A stretch of DNA of 64,000 nt. Origin: Closterium sp. Naga37s-1. Taxonomy: Eukaryota; Streptophyta; Zygnematophyceae; Desmidiales; Closteriaceae. The notes below the pieces were generated by a model, which did not search any database, was not told where the DNA came from, and was given only the letters and a program-made list of their open reading frames with translations. Below are positions 32,901 through 40,204 of this stretch, piece by piece (within the stretch, counting starts at the first letter, position 1; each line of letters begins with the position of its first letter). Made by a program: the position numbers and the translations under genes. The DNA is taken from contig CANJKZ010000068.1 in NCBI GenBank assembly GCA_947471745.1, positions 1,531,001 through 1,595,000 of the forward strand. Reading direction: 5' to 3'.

Positions 32901-35900
32901 GGCTCCTTACTATAGAGCAAGTACTATATGTTAACGGGAGTGGAGTGTTGGCCCCGCCCTCGCTTGGGCAGCGCCGACGGCTTGGTCGGATGTACGGGAG
33001 AAGCAGCCGACCGTTCACAGTGGGAGAGCTGCTCGACAGGCTTCGTCGAGCTGCAGGGGACCGCTGTGGTGTTTCTCTCGACCAGGGAGCTCGACAGCTG
33101 CAACTGACTGGTCTGGGCGACGGGTGGGCCGTCGACCAGGAGGTGCAGTTCAACCGGGAGGTCAATGGAGCAGTCCGTCGACCTGCAGTTCGACCGGGAG
33201 GTCGACGGAGCAGTCCGTCGACCTGCATTTCGACCGGGAGGTCGACGGAGCAGTCCGTCGACTTGACAAGTGAGCAGCGGTCGACGAGGGGAGCTCGACG
33301 ACAACCGCTGACAGTTCTGGTCGATGGAAGGGGTCCGTCGACCAGGGGGTATCTCGACGGGAGCTGTGGTCGACCAGGGGCACCTGGTGGTCGACCAGAG
33401 GGACCTAGTGGTCGACCAGAGGGACCCGGTGGTCGACCAGAGGTGCTTGGTGGTCGACCAGAGCACCTGGTGGTGTCCAGGTCGACCAGGTAACCTGCTC
33501 GACGAGTTTCGCGGAGGCACGCGAACGTCGTCGAGGTCGCGGTGGCGAAGGCAACTTCGGGTTGGTATTCTGAAGTCGATGTGGCTCGTCAGGCGCAGGC
33601 AACAGCCGACGGATGCACAACGATGCGAGTCGGGCCAATCGTCTGCGCGCATCTGCGAGCGTGCGCACTGTTGTCTTCTACGGGGCAACGCTGGACAGCC
33701 ACTTTGCTGAAGCGTTGGCACGCCGTCGACCTGCAGTGTTGGCAGGTCGCTCTTCTGCAGTGCTGGCGCGGCTCCTCTACGCAACACTGGCAGGCGGTCG
33801 ACCAGGCTAGCTGCAAAGTTGCTAGGTGCCTGATGTAGTCATTGTTGTCATTGCTTGTTCAATCATTCTGTAATTCCAACTTTGCCTCTTGAAACTCTTG
33901 CCGATTTCTCCCGTATATGAGCAAGCACTAAGGAACTAAGCAAAACAACGATCACTCCTAGTAGTTCGTGCCAACCCCCGTAGTCTAGCTCACTTCCGTT
34001 GTCAAGTGACTCTCCGCACTATAGAGGCTCTTGGCTCCTTACTCGAAACATCGTTTATCTTTTCTCACGGATTCTAACAAGAAGACATGGTTGGGTTGAA
34101 TCATTTTAATTTGTCCCTCGAATCGACTTCGATGCACCCTTCAAGTGGGGGGGAGGTAAAATTGATGAAATCGGCTTAGCCTAGGACTACTCTCCTCTAA
34201 GGTGTCTCTCCATCTTATCCCTCCTCACGGCATCCTGAGCGCATTCCAAGCGTATTGCAAACCTATAAATGCGATACGCTTTCTCCCGCCAAGCTTACAT
34301 TCCAACTTGGGTCGAGTTTTAGTCGACTCGACTCGTGTCTCACTCGAGACAACGGTCGAGTAAAATCTGATTTGGCATTTCATCATGTCTGCCCTCAACC
34401 CACTCTATCTTGCTCTCAATCGCTGCCAAGATAGCATCATGCCGCATCCATGACTGCCTGCACAATCCTCACCTCTCTCACTCCCCTCTTCCACACCCTC
34501 CCCTGCCAGGCGCGGGTGGGCGACTGGAGTGCGGTGCGCATGGGGCAGCGCGTGCACGTGGACATGGGCGGGCATCAGGAAGGTTCCTGGACGAGCGGGA
34601 GTGGGGAAGGTGGAGGCAGCAAGGGTGGCAGCAGTGGCGAAGCTGGCGGCAGTGGCAGCGCTGGCAGCAGTGGCAAGAGTGGCCACAGTGGGAGTTCGAG
34701 CGAGAGCAAGAGGAGTGGCAGCAGCACCAGCAGCAGCAGCAGTGGCAGTGGAGGGTTGAAGCAGCGGAGAGTGTTGCGGTGCACGGAGGGGCATGTGGAT
34801 CCCGCTGTGCTGCACTCTGACATTGCTTCTGCCATGTCAGACATGTTCAGGTGAGGCGCACATGCTCAGGTGGGACCACATGCTTAGTTGGGCCCCACAT
34901 GTTCAGGTGGGGCCCACATGTTCAGGTGGGGCCCACATGTTCAGGTGGGGCCCACATGTTTCACCATCATCTTGCCCTCTCCACTCTCTCTGCAATTGCC
35001 AGTGTGGGAGTGCTGCTGCAACAGCTGCTTATCTCATCTCATCCTACCTCACCCTTTCGCCCTCCCTCTGCCCCTTTTCCTCCGGTCTGTCCTTGCCAGC
35101 GTGGGGGTGCTGCTGCTGCAGCTGCTCACGGGTTGGGATGCTCCCTACAAGCATGTGGATGGGCAGCGCGTCCACATCTCTGACTGGGTGCGTGCAGCCC
35201 TGCTGCTCATGGCATGGTATGGTGTGGTGTCGCGTGGCGTGGCAGGGAATGGGCTGGCATGGTGTGGCTGGCATGGCATAGTGTGGCGTGGCATAGTGGC
35301 ATGACATGGCATGGCGTGGCATGGCATGGCATGGCGTAGCGTAGCATGGTGTAGTTGTGATGATGGTGCGTGCGCAATGTGCATTGACCATGCACTCGCC
35401 CCTTGCAAGCCAGCCAGGCATCAGAGCACACAACTCACATTGGAAACCTCTAAGTCTCAAGCTCACAGTGCCCTGCCCCTCCATCCCCCTTGTCTCCTCC
35501 CGCTCTCTTCCTATTCATCCTCCTTCTCACCTTCCCCTTCCCTTCTTCCCCTGCACACATCTCCCTCTCCCCGTCCTCCCAACCCTCAGGCCCAGCAGCA
35601 TGTGACAGCCGGCAACGTCTCTCCTCTCCTCGACCCCCTCCTCCCACACCCTCCACCCCCTCACTCCCTCCTCCTCCCCCTCTTCCTCCTCGCCCTCTCC
35701 TGCACCTCCCCTTCTCCCTCCTCCCGCCCCACTCCCTCTGCGGCCCTCCGAACCCTCAAGCCCCTTCGAGCCTCCCTGCTGCAAGGGGAGTGGACAGGAG
35801 AAAGGCTAGATAGCAGAGAGGGGGACAGCGGAGAGAGACGAGAGGGTGGGGGGCAGAGCATAGGGAGATGGAGCGGGCTGTTCTGGGGGAGTGGCACGGG

Positions 35901-35988
35901 CATATGGGATGGGCAGGGCAGTGGCGGTGCACTGGGCACACGGCTGGCAATGCTGGGTTCAGAGGACAGTCGCGAGTTTGTGGTGTAG
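11458..35988 (+). CDS. gene B: LRR receptor-like kinase, at least 18 exons
   Basis: Ectodomain exons are 11458-11587, 13913-14042, 14566-14637, 15965-16036, 16948-17019, 24050-24121, 24414-24485, 24861-24932, 25786-25857, 26101-26175, 27025-27096 and 28071-28142. All join in phase. Exon 1 encodes a signal peptide (LPWLVAAVVASLLP). Exon 2 is the LRR cap (WARGMDCAPAQGITC). The next ten exons each encode one LRR. A Cys/Pro-rich region and a transmembrane segment lie at about 29010-29560. The kinase exons are 30398 to about 31123, about 32175-32307, 34510-34850, 35100-35187 and 35590-35988 (stop TAG). The last four join in phase; joins from 28142 to 32175 are not resolved. The protein would sit in the plasma membrane with LRRs outside and the kinase inside. 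Introns hold minisatellites, exon copies and copia-B. Exon duplication is frequent, so the expressed exon set needs transcript support. Confidence 0.8.
11738..12060. repeat. CTCGCGCTG-rich tandem repeat in gene B intron 1
   Basis: Irregular tandem units of CTGCTCTCGCG/CTGCGCTCGCG. They produce long spurious Arg/Ala/Leu/Ser frames on both strands. Confidence 0.9.
12058..12355. repeat. tandemly duplicated 90-200-bp segment with a palindromic junction
   Basis: TTCACAAAATAGAGTGGGGC followed by ATAGCCAGTGGA occurs at 12135-12166 and 12211-12242, with a degenerate third copy near 12335. GGTGGCGTCCCCTGCCATCC occurs at 12064 and 12261. A 24-bp perfect palindrome (12170-12193; GAGAATTCTC with seven flanking T and A) sits between the first two copies. 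Confidence 0.85.
12511..13156. repeat. three minisatellites in gene B intron 1
   Basis: 18-bp units GGGGAGAGGGGCCAGAGT (about eight, 12511-12650); three units of CCACGTAGGCACAGCCTCC type (12820-12870); and 16-bp units AGCCCTTCCAGAGCAC (about 13, 12951-13156). Confidence 0.9.
13400..13905 (+). repeat. partial copies of gene B exon 2 start and 22-bp tandem repeats
   Basis: GTGGCGGCGCTGAAGGA, the start of exon 2, recurs at about 13479 and 13765, each preceded by TCCCTCACTGCGC-like intron sequence. 22-bp units of GTATCTCCCTCACTGCCTGC occur four times at 13818-13905, directly before the functional acceptor at 13911-13912. Confidence 0.8.
14110..14285 (+). pseudogene. two partial copies of the end of gene B exon 2
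   Basis: 14125-14172 encodes AQGITCDGDSMVTSM with a GTGAGT donor. A second remnant (GGCGCAGGGCATCACATGT) is at about 14262-14282. Both derive from exon 2 (13913-14042) and lack acceptors. Confidence 0.75.
14334..15245. repeat. minisatellites around gene B exon 3
   Basis: 17-bp units CATGCATGCCGTGTCAA (about seven, 14334-14465); about 28-bp units with CACTGTCAGCCGTCTCCACT (14640-14850), which appear derived from the exon 3 donor CTGTCAGT; and CACCCGTCACCACTCT-type units (15130-15240). Confidence 0.85.
15346..16036 (+). repeat. array of six copies of one gene B LRR exon
   Basis: Copies start after CAG at about 15346, 15454, 15576, 15693, 15801 and 15965 and begin DVHQNQLSGPLP or variants. Only 15965-16036 is complete (72 nt, ending VRLNTL then GTGAGG). 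The others lose the donor after 30-60 nt. The intervening intron pieces also repeat (CCCCTCCTCTTGTGCCC...GCG), so the unit that duplicated was intron end plus exon start, about 110 bp. Confidence 0.85.
16036..16125. repeat. 18-bp minisatellite GTGAGGCGCACTGCCCCT
   Basis: About five units directly at the donor of the preceding exon. Each unit begins with a GTGAGG donor-like sequence, so it probably arose by amplification of the splice donor region. Confidence 0.85.
16186..16765. repeat. 30-bp minisatellite, about 19 units
   Basis: Units CACTAATACCGCATGCGTGG plus GGTGGCAGGT, with few variants (CAGGT/CATGT). The period is a multiple of three, so it reads open in several frames, but no unit is part of a supported exon. 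It lies in the intron before gene B exon 5. Confidence 0.95.
16795..16940. repeat. (GT)n microsatellite
   Basis: Long GT/TGTG tract with interruptions, ending just before the acceptor of exon 5 (16948). Confidence 0.95.
16995..17488 (+). repeat. 29-bp minisatellite made from an exon end and its splice donor
   Basis: Units AACATGCCATCCCTTGTTAC plus CCTGTAACC start inside exon 5. The first unit is the last 25 nt of that exon (encoding NMPSLVTM) plus the GTAACC donor. About 16 units follow here, and about ten more lie at 23404-23700 beyond the copia-B insertion. Almost every unit keeps a potential GTAAC donor. Confidence 0.9.
17491..17770 (-). repeat. copia-B 3' LTR
   Basis: 280 bp, ends TG/CA in element orientation, adjacent to the polypurine tract at 17771-17779. 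It differs from the 5' LTR by one G/A change near 17614. Confidence 0.95.
17795..21484 (-). pseudogene. copia-B pol (protease, integrase, reverse transcriptase, RNase H) with one TAG
   Basis: One frame from the ATG at 21484 to 17795 is broken only by a TAG at 20672-20674, where related elements have Trp (LHMDVWGP). Domains in order: aspartic protease (TLDSGATHT), pre-integrase zinc region (HHRLGHPNF...CLDC), integrase core, a long Pro-rich linker, reverse transcriptase with active site YVDD, and RNase H with TDSSWAD and the typical end RTKHIELR...ADLFTKPLG. Pol would copy element RNA into DNA in particles and insert it. The start follows the gag stop directly (TAGATG), and gag and pol share this frame. 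One nonsense codon inactivates integrase and everything downstream unless it is suppressed. Confidence 0.9.
21485..22384 (-). pseudogene. copia-B gag (UBN2-like capsid) with two frameshifts
   Basis: The gag frame opens at 22384 (MAFASSTMANPITPLRLDAD) and covers the capsid-like UBN2 region (WSYGVDKHLLSRDV...YLQDRF). Near 21860 the conserved frame moves by one nucleotide (QAPAAALLVGLTTTYEITRK continues in another frame). It returns before the zinc-knuckle-like region near 21600 (VCGGTNHPLATCFKKKDD) and ends in TAG at 21485-21487, directly against the pol ATG. Gag would form the particle. As read it is interrupted; whether the shifts are real or sequencing errors cannot be told. Confidence 0.8.
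22385..23107 (-). other. copia-B untranslated leader
   Basis: It lies between the primer-binding site and gag. It contains short GC-rich tandem repeats (GGCTTCGCGGCTAC-type at 22600-22700; a 33-bp unit with AGGGCGACGGGCG at 22740-22870) and two TTTAGGG units near 22485-22530. No coding frame is supported. Confidence 0.7.
23108..23120 (-). promoter_or_regulatory. copia-B primer-binding site
   Basis: TGGTATCAGAGCC on the minus strand, three bases inside the 5' LTR end. It is the standard plant copia site complementary to initiator Met-tRNA. Confidence 0.9.
23124..23403 (-). repeat. copia-B 5' LTR
   Basis: 280 bp, essentially identical to 17491-17770. It would carry the element promoter, reading leftward. 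Confidence 0.95.
23404..23700 (+). repeat. continuation of the 29-bp exon-donor minisatellite
   Basis: About ten further units of CATGCCATCCCTTGTTACCC TGTAACCAA, interrupted from the left part only by copia-B. Confidence 0.9.
23952..24121 (+). repeat. duplicated LRR exon around a GAGTCGACTC palindrome
   Basis: A partial copy at about 23956-23998 (SFYNNSFMGPRPP) and the full gene B exon at 24050-24121 (SFYNNSFTGPIPP) flank a 20-bp perfect palindrome CTTTTGAGTCGACTCAAAAG at 24006-24025. The copies differ at several sites, so the duplication is not a plain overlap. Confidence 0.85.
24750..25065 (+). repeat. three copies of one gene B LRR exon
   Basis: 24756-24790 (SMAQNGISGPLLK, truncated), 24861-24932 (complete, SMARNGISGPLPDT...ALENM) and about 25002-25064 (NGISGPLPDT...ALGNM, donor present, acceptor lost). 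The palindrome TTGAGGCGCCTCAA (24798-24811) lies between the first two. Confidence 0.85.
25133..25765. repeat. 24-bp minisatellite, about 26 units
   Basis: CCCCATCGTCCCTCCCATTA plus CATG. The first half has TCCCTCCC units and the second half TCCCCCCC units. Spurious long frames in four frames result. It lies in the intron before exon 25786-25857. Confidence 0.95.
26581..27020. repeat. (TCCCA)n and a polypyrimidine tract before exon 27025
   Basis: About ten TCCCA pentamers (26595-26645), then roughly 300 bp of C/T-rich CCCCTTCC-type sequence leading into the acceptor at 27021-27024. Confidence 0.9.
27165..27229 (+). pseudogene. second copy of LRR exon 27025-27096, 5'-truncated
   Basis: It encodes TISGRLPRFLTALSRLTVL with a GTGCGC donor, almost the same as the intact exon (AISGRLPRFLAALTRLTVL). 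It lacks a matching acceptor. Confidence 0.75.
27404..27520. repeat. three 35-bp tandem units, each holding the palindrome TTTTGAGACGTCTCAAAA
   Basis: The 18-bp palindromes are at 27421-27438, 27456-27473 and 27491-27508, separated by GGTTCAGAGGCGGGGAT. Flank and palindrome repeat together. Confidence 0.95.
28505..28680. repeat. triplicated about 66-bp intron segment with palindromic spacers
   Basis: AGTAATCTCCCAACCCAGCC plus TTGGCACCAGAA occurs three times (about 28515, 28577, 28640). The spacers are TTTTTTGAGAATTAAAAAAA (decayed) and an inverted repeat with arms TGGTTTTTGA and TCAAAAACCA (28612-28637). Confidence 0.9.
29010..29560 (+). other. gene B juxtamembrane and transmembrane region
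   Basis: 29011-29180 reads LCSTFCSTCIPINGQNH after a TTTTGCAG acceptor (Cys-rich). A second frame from about 29200 gives a Pro-rich stretch and then a clear hydrophobic helix, AGAAAGAAVLLLVVLVGGGW, followed by WWWRRG basic residues (29440-29525), as expected for a single-pass receptor with the C-terminus inside. Exact exon borders between the two frames are not resolved. Confidence 0.6.
29570..29760. repeat. duplicated segment around TTTGAGACGTCTCAAA
   Basis: GGCATGTGATATGATGTGAT-like sequence at 29589 recurs at 29714 (GGCATGTGATGTGATGGATG). The palindrome is at 29658-29673 between them. Confidence 0.75.
30279..30445 (+). repeat. duplicated start of the first kinase exon
   Basis: CTTCCATGCTCAGGCGCACC plus CTCCCCTGCCCTCACATTCCC occurs at 30283-30325 and 30402-30443. 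Only the second copy continues into the kinase (IPLADLIRATNGW). Confidence 0.85.
31150..31760. repeat. polypyrimidine tract and 20-bp repeats in a kinase intron
   Basis: CTCCT/CTCTC-rich tract at 31160-31440, then units of TTCCTTTCCTTGCGACCCTC (about seven, 31600-31745). Confidence 0.9.
31855..32430 (+). repeat. catalytic-loop exon region in four partial copies
   Basis: CCCTTGTCGCTGCGGCA(A/G)CGGGTGGGCGTC, which encodes SPLSLRQRVG, occurs at 31871, 32020 and 32178. The first two stop at ALKF. The third continues to HGDLKPSNVLLTVAWE and a donor at 32308. A fourth copy of the 3' half (32357-32430) follows a 30-bp palindrome (arms GAGAGTTTTT/AAAAACTCTC, 32326-32355). It differs from the third by two bases and also has a GTGAGT donor. 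Confidence 0.9.
32440..34500. other. kinase intron with a possible solo LTR and GTCGACC-rich repeats
   Basis: No supported exon. A segment with LTR-like inverted ends, TGTTAACGGG (32929) to TTCTAACA (34079), about 1.15 kb, might be a solo LTR, but no target duplication is visible. It contains three 48-bp units around GGAGCAGTCCGTCGACCTGC (33165-33265) and about six 21-bp units GTGGTCGACCAGAGGGACC (33370-33475). A G-rich purine tract, AAGTGGGGGGGAGG, lies at about 34143-34156. Alternative: an unrelated satellite-rich insertion. Confidence 0.4.
34860..35045 (+). repeat. 18-bp minisatellite and truncated copy of the next kinase exon
   Basis: Units CATGTTCAGGTGGGGCCCA repeat the end of exon 34510-34850 with its GTGAGG-like donor (34845-34965). 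At 35001-35040 GTGTGGGAGTGCTGCTGCAA is a truncated copy of exon 35100-35187 (SVGVLLLQLLTG), again with a CAG acceptor. Confidence 0.8.
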
Positions 35989-36292
35989 CTCGACGGGCAT
36001 TTATTGCCTGAGTAGAATCTGGCTGGGCAGGTGTCATCTGTCAAATGCTGTACATTATCTTGATAGCCTATAGTCAGTAACAGGGCCCACGTTATCAGGG
36101 CAAAACATCCTGATTACCCTGAATTCAGGATGCAGTTCTGTATTTACCCTGTCATTTCAGAATAGTTTCAATTTCAACCCTGAGGTCACAGGATGTTCTT
36201 ATCTGAAATGACCTGAACATTCAGGATGGCCGTAGTGTTCCACCCTGTAGCGTCAGGATGAATGTCGAGGCCTGCCCTGACGCGGATTTTGG

Positions 36293-36328
36293 GGGGGGGG
36301 AGGGGGAGGGGGGGGGGGGGGGGGGGGG
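36293..36328. repeat. poly(G) tract in the hAT 5' region
   Basis: Over 30 bp of almost pure G, a strong G-quadruplex candidate on the plus strand, 290 bp before the transposase ATG. Confidence 0.9.
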
Positions 36329-36617
36329 TTCCGTTTCGGGGGGAATTTTTTCCCCGAGGATTTTTGTCACCGTTGAAATTTTCCCCCGTGTATGTTTCCC
36401 GCCTTCGCACGACCTCTTCCCCTTGACAGTTCTGTTCCGATCCCCCGCTACACCAGCCAAGGCAAACCCTTCACCCACCGCCAAGGCAACTCGTCCTGTG
36501 CCTGGCTAGCTCTAGCTGGGTTTCTCACGCTGACGTTCAGTAGCGCTCCATCCAACACCCTTCCATTCCAGTGTTGCTGTTAGAGTAGCAGCAGCACTAG
36601 TAGTGAAGTTCGGCTGG

Positions 36618-39600
36618 ATGATGGCAAACGAGGACGATGGCGCGGCGCCAGCATCACGGGGTCTAACCGGATTATATTTTTTGCGTCCAGTTAGAGTTGT
36701 GTCCGCCTTACCAACAGGTTCACCTGCAGCTGGATCATCTCGTACTCCCGCAGTCACACCAGCCTATGCTAGTACAAACGGCACCAACATTGTACCACCT
36801 GGTGCGACACGCATCGGCCCTGCCGCTACTGCTAAGTTAAGAGCGACCAAGCACAAACAGTCGCGCTTGTCGTTCTCTCGCGATAGTCCCACGGAACCCA
36901 CCGCTCGTGTCCGCTTAGCGCCAGCTTTACCAGGACCATCGGCCGTTCCTGCAGCAACTTCGTCCACCGAGGAACTGCGCGATGAGGCAGAGGATAAATA
37001 CCAGCAGGCTCTTATGAAGTACAAACAGGAGTGGTCAACTGATTTGCCGTGGCTCGTGCTTTGTCAAACATCTTACGGTTTCCCATCAGTGAGGTGCACT
37101 TTGTGTATCAAGCACGCAGGGCACGGCACAAACTACGGCGCAGCTGGCGAAGGTGCCGTCGATGTCCAAACACAGGCGTTCCGCACGCATCAAAGCTCCA
37201 GGAAGCACAAACGGTCCATCAAGAGACAGGCCCAGGCGGACAAGGCGGCTGAGAAGCAGCAGCGCATCATCGACTGCCCGAAGGCTGGAGACACCCAGCG
37301 TGTAAGGGTCATCGCTCTGCTGCAGACCCTGCTGTTCATCTGCAAATGTGACGCACCGATTGAGATGTGGGTTCAATTGGTTCGGCACCTTGCAGAGCGA
37401 CAGACACCAGGCTTCCCCAAGAATGGCTACGGTGCTTATTACACCAGGTGAGCCATATTCAACAATAGCTGCTATACCCGAGAAACTTTGTATGGAGGTG
37501 GATCACAACTATCCCACTGTTGCTAACCCTCAGTTCCTTCTTTCCTTGGATGCATATATGGGTTTGCAGAGCTCGTCGCATGCACTGCAGCCTATCTCCG
37601 TGCAGGTCAGCAAGTCTGGTTGGAGTCTAGTCCATTCATCGGACTAACCTGTGACGAGAGTACAGATCGTGTGCATGGCAAACACCAGATCGTGTTTGCC
37701 ACGTTTCTCCGTGACTCTCGTGTAGTCACGGAGTTCGTCGGTCTACTGACGGTGGAGAAATGCGATGGCGCTTCGTTGCTTTCCCTCCTGCTGACCCTCC
37801 TTGACTCACTTGGAATCGACAGGAGCAGGGTGGCCGGGATTAGCACGGATGGCGCAGGTGCGATGATGGGTTGCACCAACGGCCTGGTGGCTCGGCTGCG
37901 TGTAATGGTCCCGCACCTCTTCTCCAGCCATTGCGTTGCACATCGGTGTGTAATACCTCTTGCCTATGTGTGTTGCATCTACATGCCCATCACGTTGCAG
38001 CAGCGAATGTAAGGCAGGCTGGCGCTCGCATGATCTAAAGCTCATGCCATTCCCCCCCCTTTCCCTCTCTTAAACCTTACCTCCCCTTCTCTCGTGCCCA
38101 CATCATGTCGTGAAGAGAGGCGCTGGCCGCCAAGGACGCCGCCACTGCAGTCCCTGATCTCGGCCTCATCGACTATGTGCTGAAGGAGCTCGCGGAATAC
38201 CTAGGAAGGTCGCAGCCCTCCCACAATGACTTCCAAGAGCTGCAGGAGGTGTTCTGCAAGACGAACCTGGAACTGCAGGGAATCCACTCCGTTCGTTGGC
38301 TGAGCCGCGGCGATGCCATCGCGCGCTTGGTGCGTGTGCTCCCTGCCGTCATCGTGCTCCTGTGGGAGTGGGAAGACGACTTCTACCACATTGTGACTTC
38401 AGTGAAGTTCAATGTGTATCTTCACTACCTCGCCGACATGCTAGAGCTCCTCAACAGCCTCAACCTTGAGTTTCAAAGGCGGGAGGTGAGTAGCCGTTGT
38501 AAGCCCGAGACTCGTAGCATTGTTGTTTGTATGGTCCTTGTTGAAACTGTACCTTGTCATGTTGCAGGTCGACATGACTTCGGTGCAGTCGACCGTGCGC
38601 CGCACCCTGATCACCATCCGTACGCGCTACATCGAGTGCAGCGGCGATGACTTTGGTGGCGGCCCGCAGCTACATCTCGGGGCCTTCCTAGCCAGGCTCA
38701 AAAAGTCCCCGAAAATCACAGTGGCAGGTGTGGACAAGGAGGGGGAGAAGCGACAACATAGCTTCGACCTGCACGAGGAGGCATTGACGGGCTACAGCAA
38801 GACCCCGGATGACTTGCAGTCATGCCTCGACGTCTGCTGCCGCCACGCCAATTCGACGCTCACCCACCTCCAGAAGAGGCTGGGGGATCTCGACAGCCTG
38901 AACGGTGTCCGGCTTTTCATGCCAGACACGTACCCTGAAGACAAGGAGGGACGCGCTGAGGAGTGCCGCGAGCACCTCGAGACTCTCGTCAACTTGTTCC
39001 ATGCCCGCGAGCGCGCAGACATTCTCCCGGGTAAGCACTAGTGTTCTGTTCCTACTCGTTGTGTCCTATGTCCACAATCTCCCAATTTCTGTCCCTGCTA
39101 TGTATGTATCTAACAATCTGACTTGGTCTGCCCCTCCCTCCTTTCACTGTTATGTGTGTTTTGCGTGGCAGGTGTGGACAAACGTGCAGCCAAGAAGGAA
39201 CTGAGGACTTTTGTCCCTGTTCTGGCTGGCGCTCCCAAAGGCGAGCGCACATTTCAACGCGGACTGGCGGCCATGCTGCGAACGAAGGACTGGGAGCGGA
39301 GCTACCCCAACCTCGTCCGCCTCTGGACAGCGGTGGCTGTCCTGCCGCTCAGCACCGTTGAGTGTGAGCGCGGCTTTAGCCGCCAGAACGTGATTAAGTC
39401 CTGGCAGAGGACCAGCCTCTGTGATGCCAGGCTCAGTGACTTGATGTGCCTGAGCCTAACTGAGTATGACATGGAATGGGGCAAAGTTGTGGATTTGTGG
39501 CGCAGCAGCAAGAAGAGGAGGCCTATTAAGAGAAGGGAGCAGCAGAGGAAGGCGGGGAAGGGGAACGGCTTGGAGGACGGACAAGAAGCAGATACTGAAC

Positions 39601-39674
39601 ATGGCAGCGGCAGCAGCAGCGACAGTGGGTTTAGTAGCAGCAGCGAAGATGATGATGAGGAGGAGGAGGGCTAA
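36618..39674 (+). CDS. hAT transposase with zinc finger, five exons, apparently full length
   Basis: Exons are 36618-37447, about 37527-37945, 38116-38485, 38568-39030 and 39172-39674 (TAA). Borders 2/3, 3/4 and 4/5 are GT/AG and in phase. The exon 1 donor (GTGAGC) is conserved with the 1-1164 copy, but no in-phase acceptor for exon 2 is visible. The start is the ATG pair at 36618. Contents: a low-complexity N-terminus, a BED/TTF-like finger (VRCTLC...RKHKRS), the RNase-H-like core with GLTCDESTDRVHGKHQIV and GISTDGAGAMMG (probable first two acidic residues), HSVRWLSRGDA, and the hAT dimerisation region LPLSTVECERGFSRQNVIKS. The tail is acidic and Ser-rich. It excises and reinserts the element. 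No stop is seen inside the supported exons, so it may be active. Confidence 0.85.
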
Positions 39675-39968
39675 GAGGTGGTGCAGGAGTTAATTGCCCA
39701 GTAAAACACCAACCATATGTGCGCTGGAGCGCTGCGGCTGCTCTGCTATGCTAAACAGAGTCTGGTCTGGTCTGTGTGTGCTAAAATCAGAACCCTGAAC
39801 ACCATTATTTTTGCCCTGACAGGTCAGGATTAGTTGCTGCAAAAGCCCTGACCAATCAGGAAGGCTCTGAAGATTTGCCCTGAGAAATCAGGGCATTTTT
39901 TAAGATTCTAGAAAAGTGCCCTGAGGGCTCAGGGTGCCCCAAAACCTAGCACGGGCCCTGGTCAGTAA

Positions 39969-40199
39969 GGCTGTAGAGAGTACAAGACTTTCTAGGGTTA
40001 GTGTTTGTATCTCCCATCTTGTTAGTCACATACATTTCACTGTTCTAACTTTGAGATGGTACCGTATCACGAGTAGGTAACGTTCCGAGCCTAGCCTAGC
40101 CCGCCCCACCCCGTTCCCTAGCCTAGCCAGCCTTGTCCCGTTCCTTAGCAGGCCGTGCCCTGCCCCGTCCCGTTCCTCAGCAGGCCATGCCCTGCCCCG
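39969..40199. other. short unique stretch between hAT and copia-C
   Basis: No coding content. Imperfect GC-rich repeats (CCTAGCCTAGCC; GCAGGCCGTGCCCTGCCCCG) at 40090-40200. Confidence 0.6.
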
Positions 40200-40204
40200 C
40201 CCCG

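Larger units (their letters stand above)
30398..35988 (+). other. gene B protein kinase domain, divergent catalytic motifs and long inserts
   Basis: Motifs in order: glycine-rich loop VGGGRWSDVYRG; an Arg/Gly/Glu-rich insert of about 60 residues (30540-30730); VWAVKRM with the ATP-binding Lys; helix C with Glu (SLEAHALALARVGHPNVLRLV); a second insert (30860-31070); hinge LVYEWMERGSL; catalytic loop HGDLKPSNVLL (HGD for HRD); GDWSAVRM in place of the DFG motif; a Ser/Gly-rich insert of about 70 residues in the activation segment (34585-34755); TEGHVDP; SDMFSVGVLLLQLLTGW; and the C-lobe ALSCTSPSPSSRPTPSAALR. Lys, Glu and both Asp positions remain, so activity is possible. The W and S of DWS and the missing HRD Arg are unusual. 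Exon phases from 32307 to the stop agree. Confidence 0.75.
36081..39960 (+). mobile_element. complete hAT transposon with 8-bp target duplication
   Basis: The ends are CAGGGCCCACGTTA at 36081 and its imperfect inverse (TAGCACGGGCCCTG) at 39947-39960. The 8-bp sequence GTCAGTAA flanks both sides (36073-36080 and 39961-39968). Total 3880 bp. Subterminal regions are rich in CCTGA/TCAGG motifs on both sides, typical of hAT transposase binding sites. It contains one five-exon transposase gene. The insertion lies 85 bp beyond the gene B stop, so it may affect the gene B 3' UTR. Confidence 0.95.
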
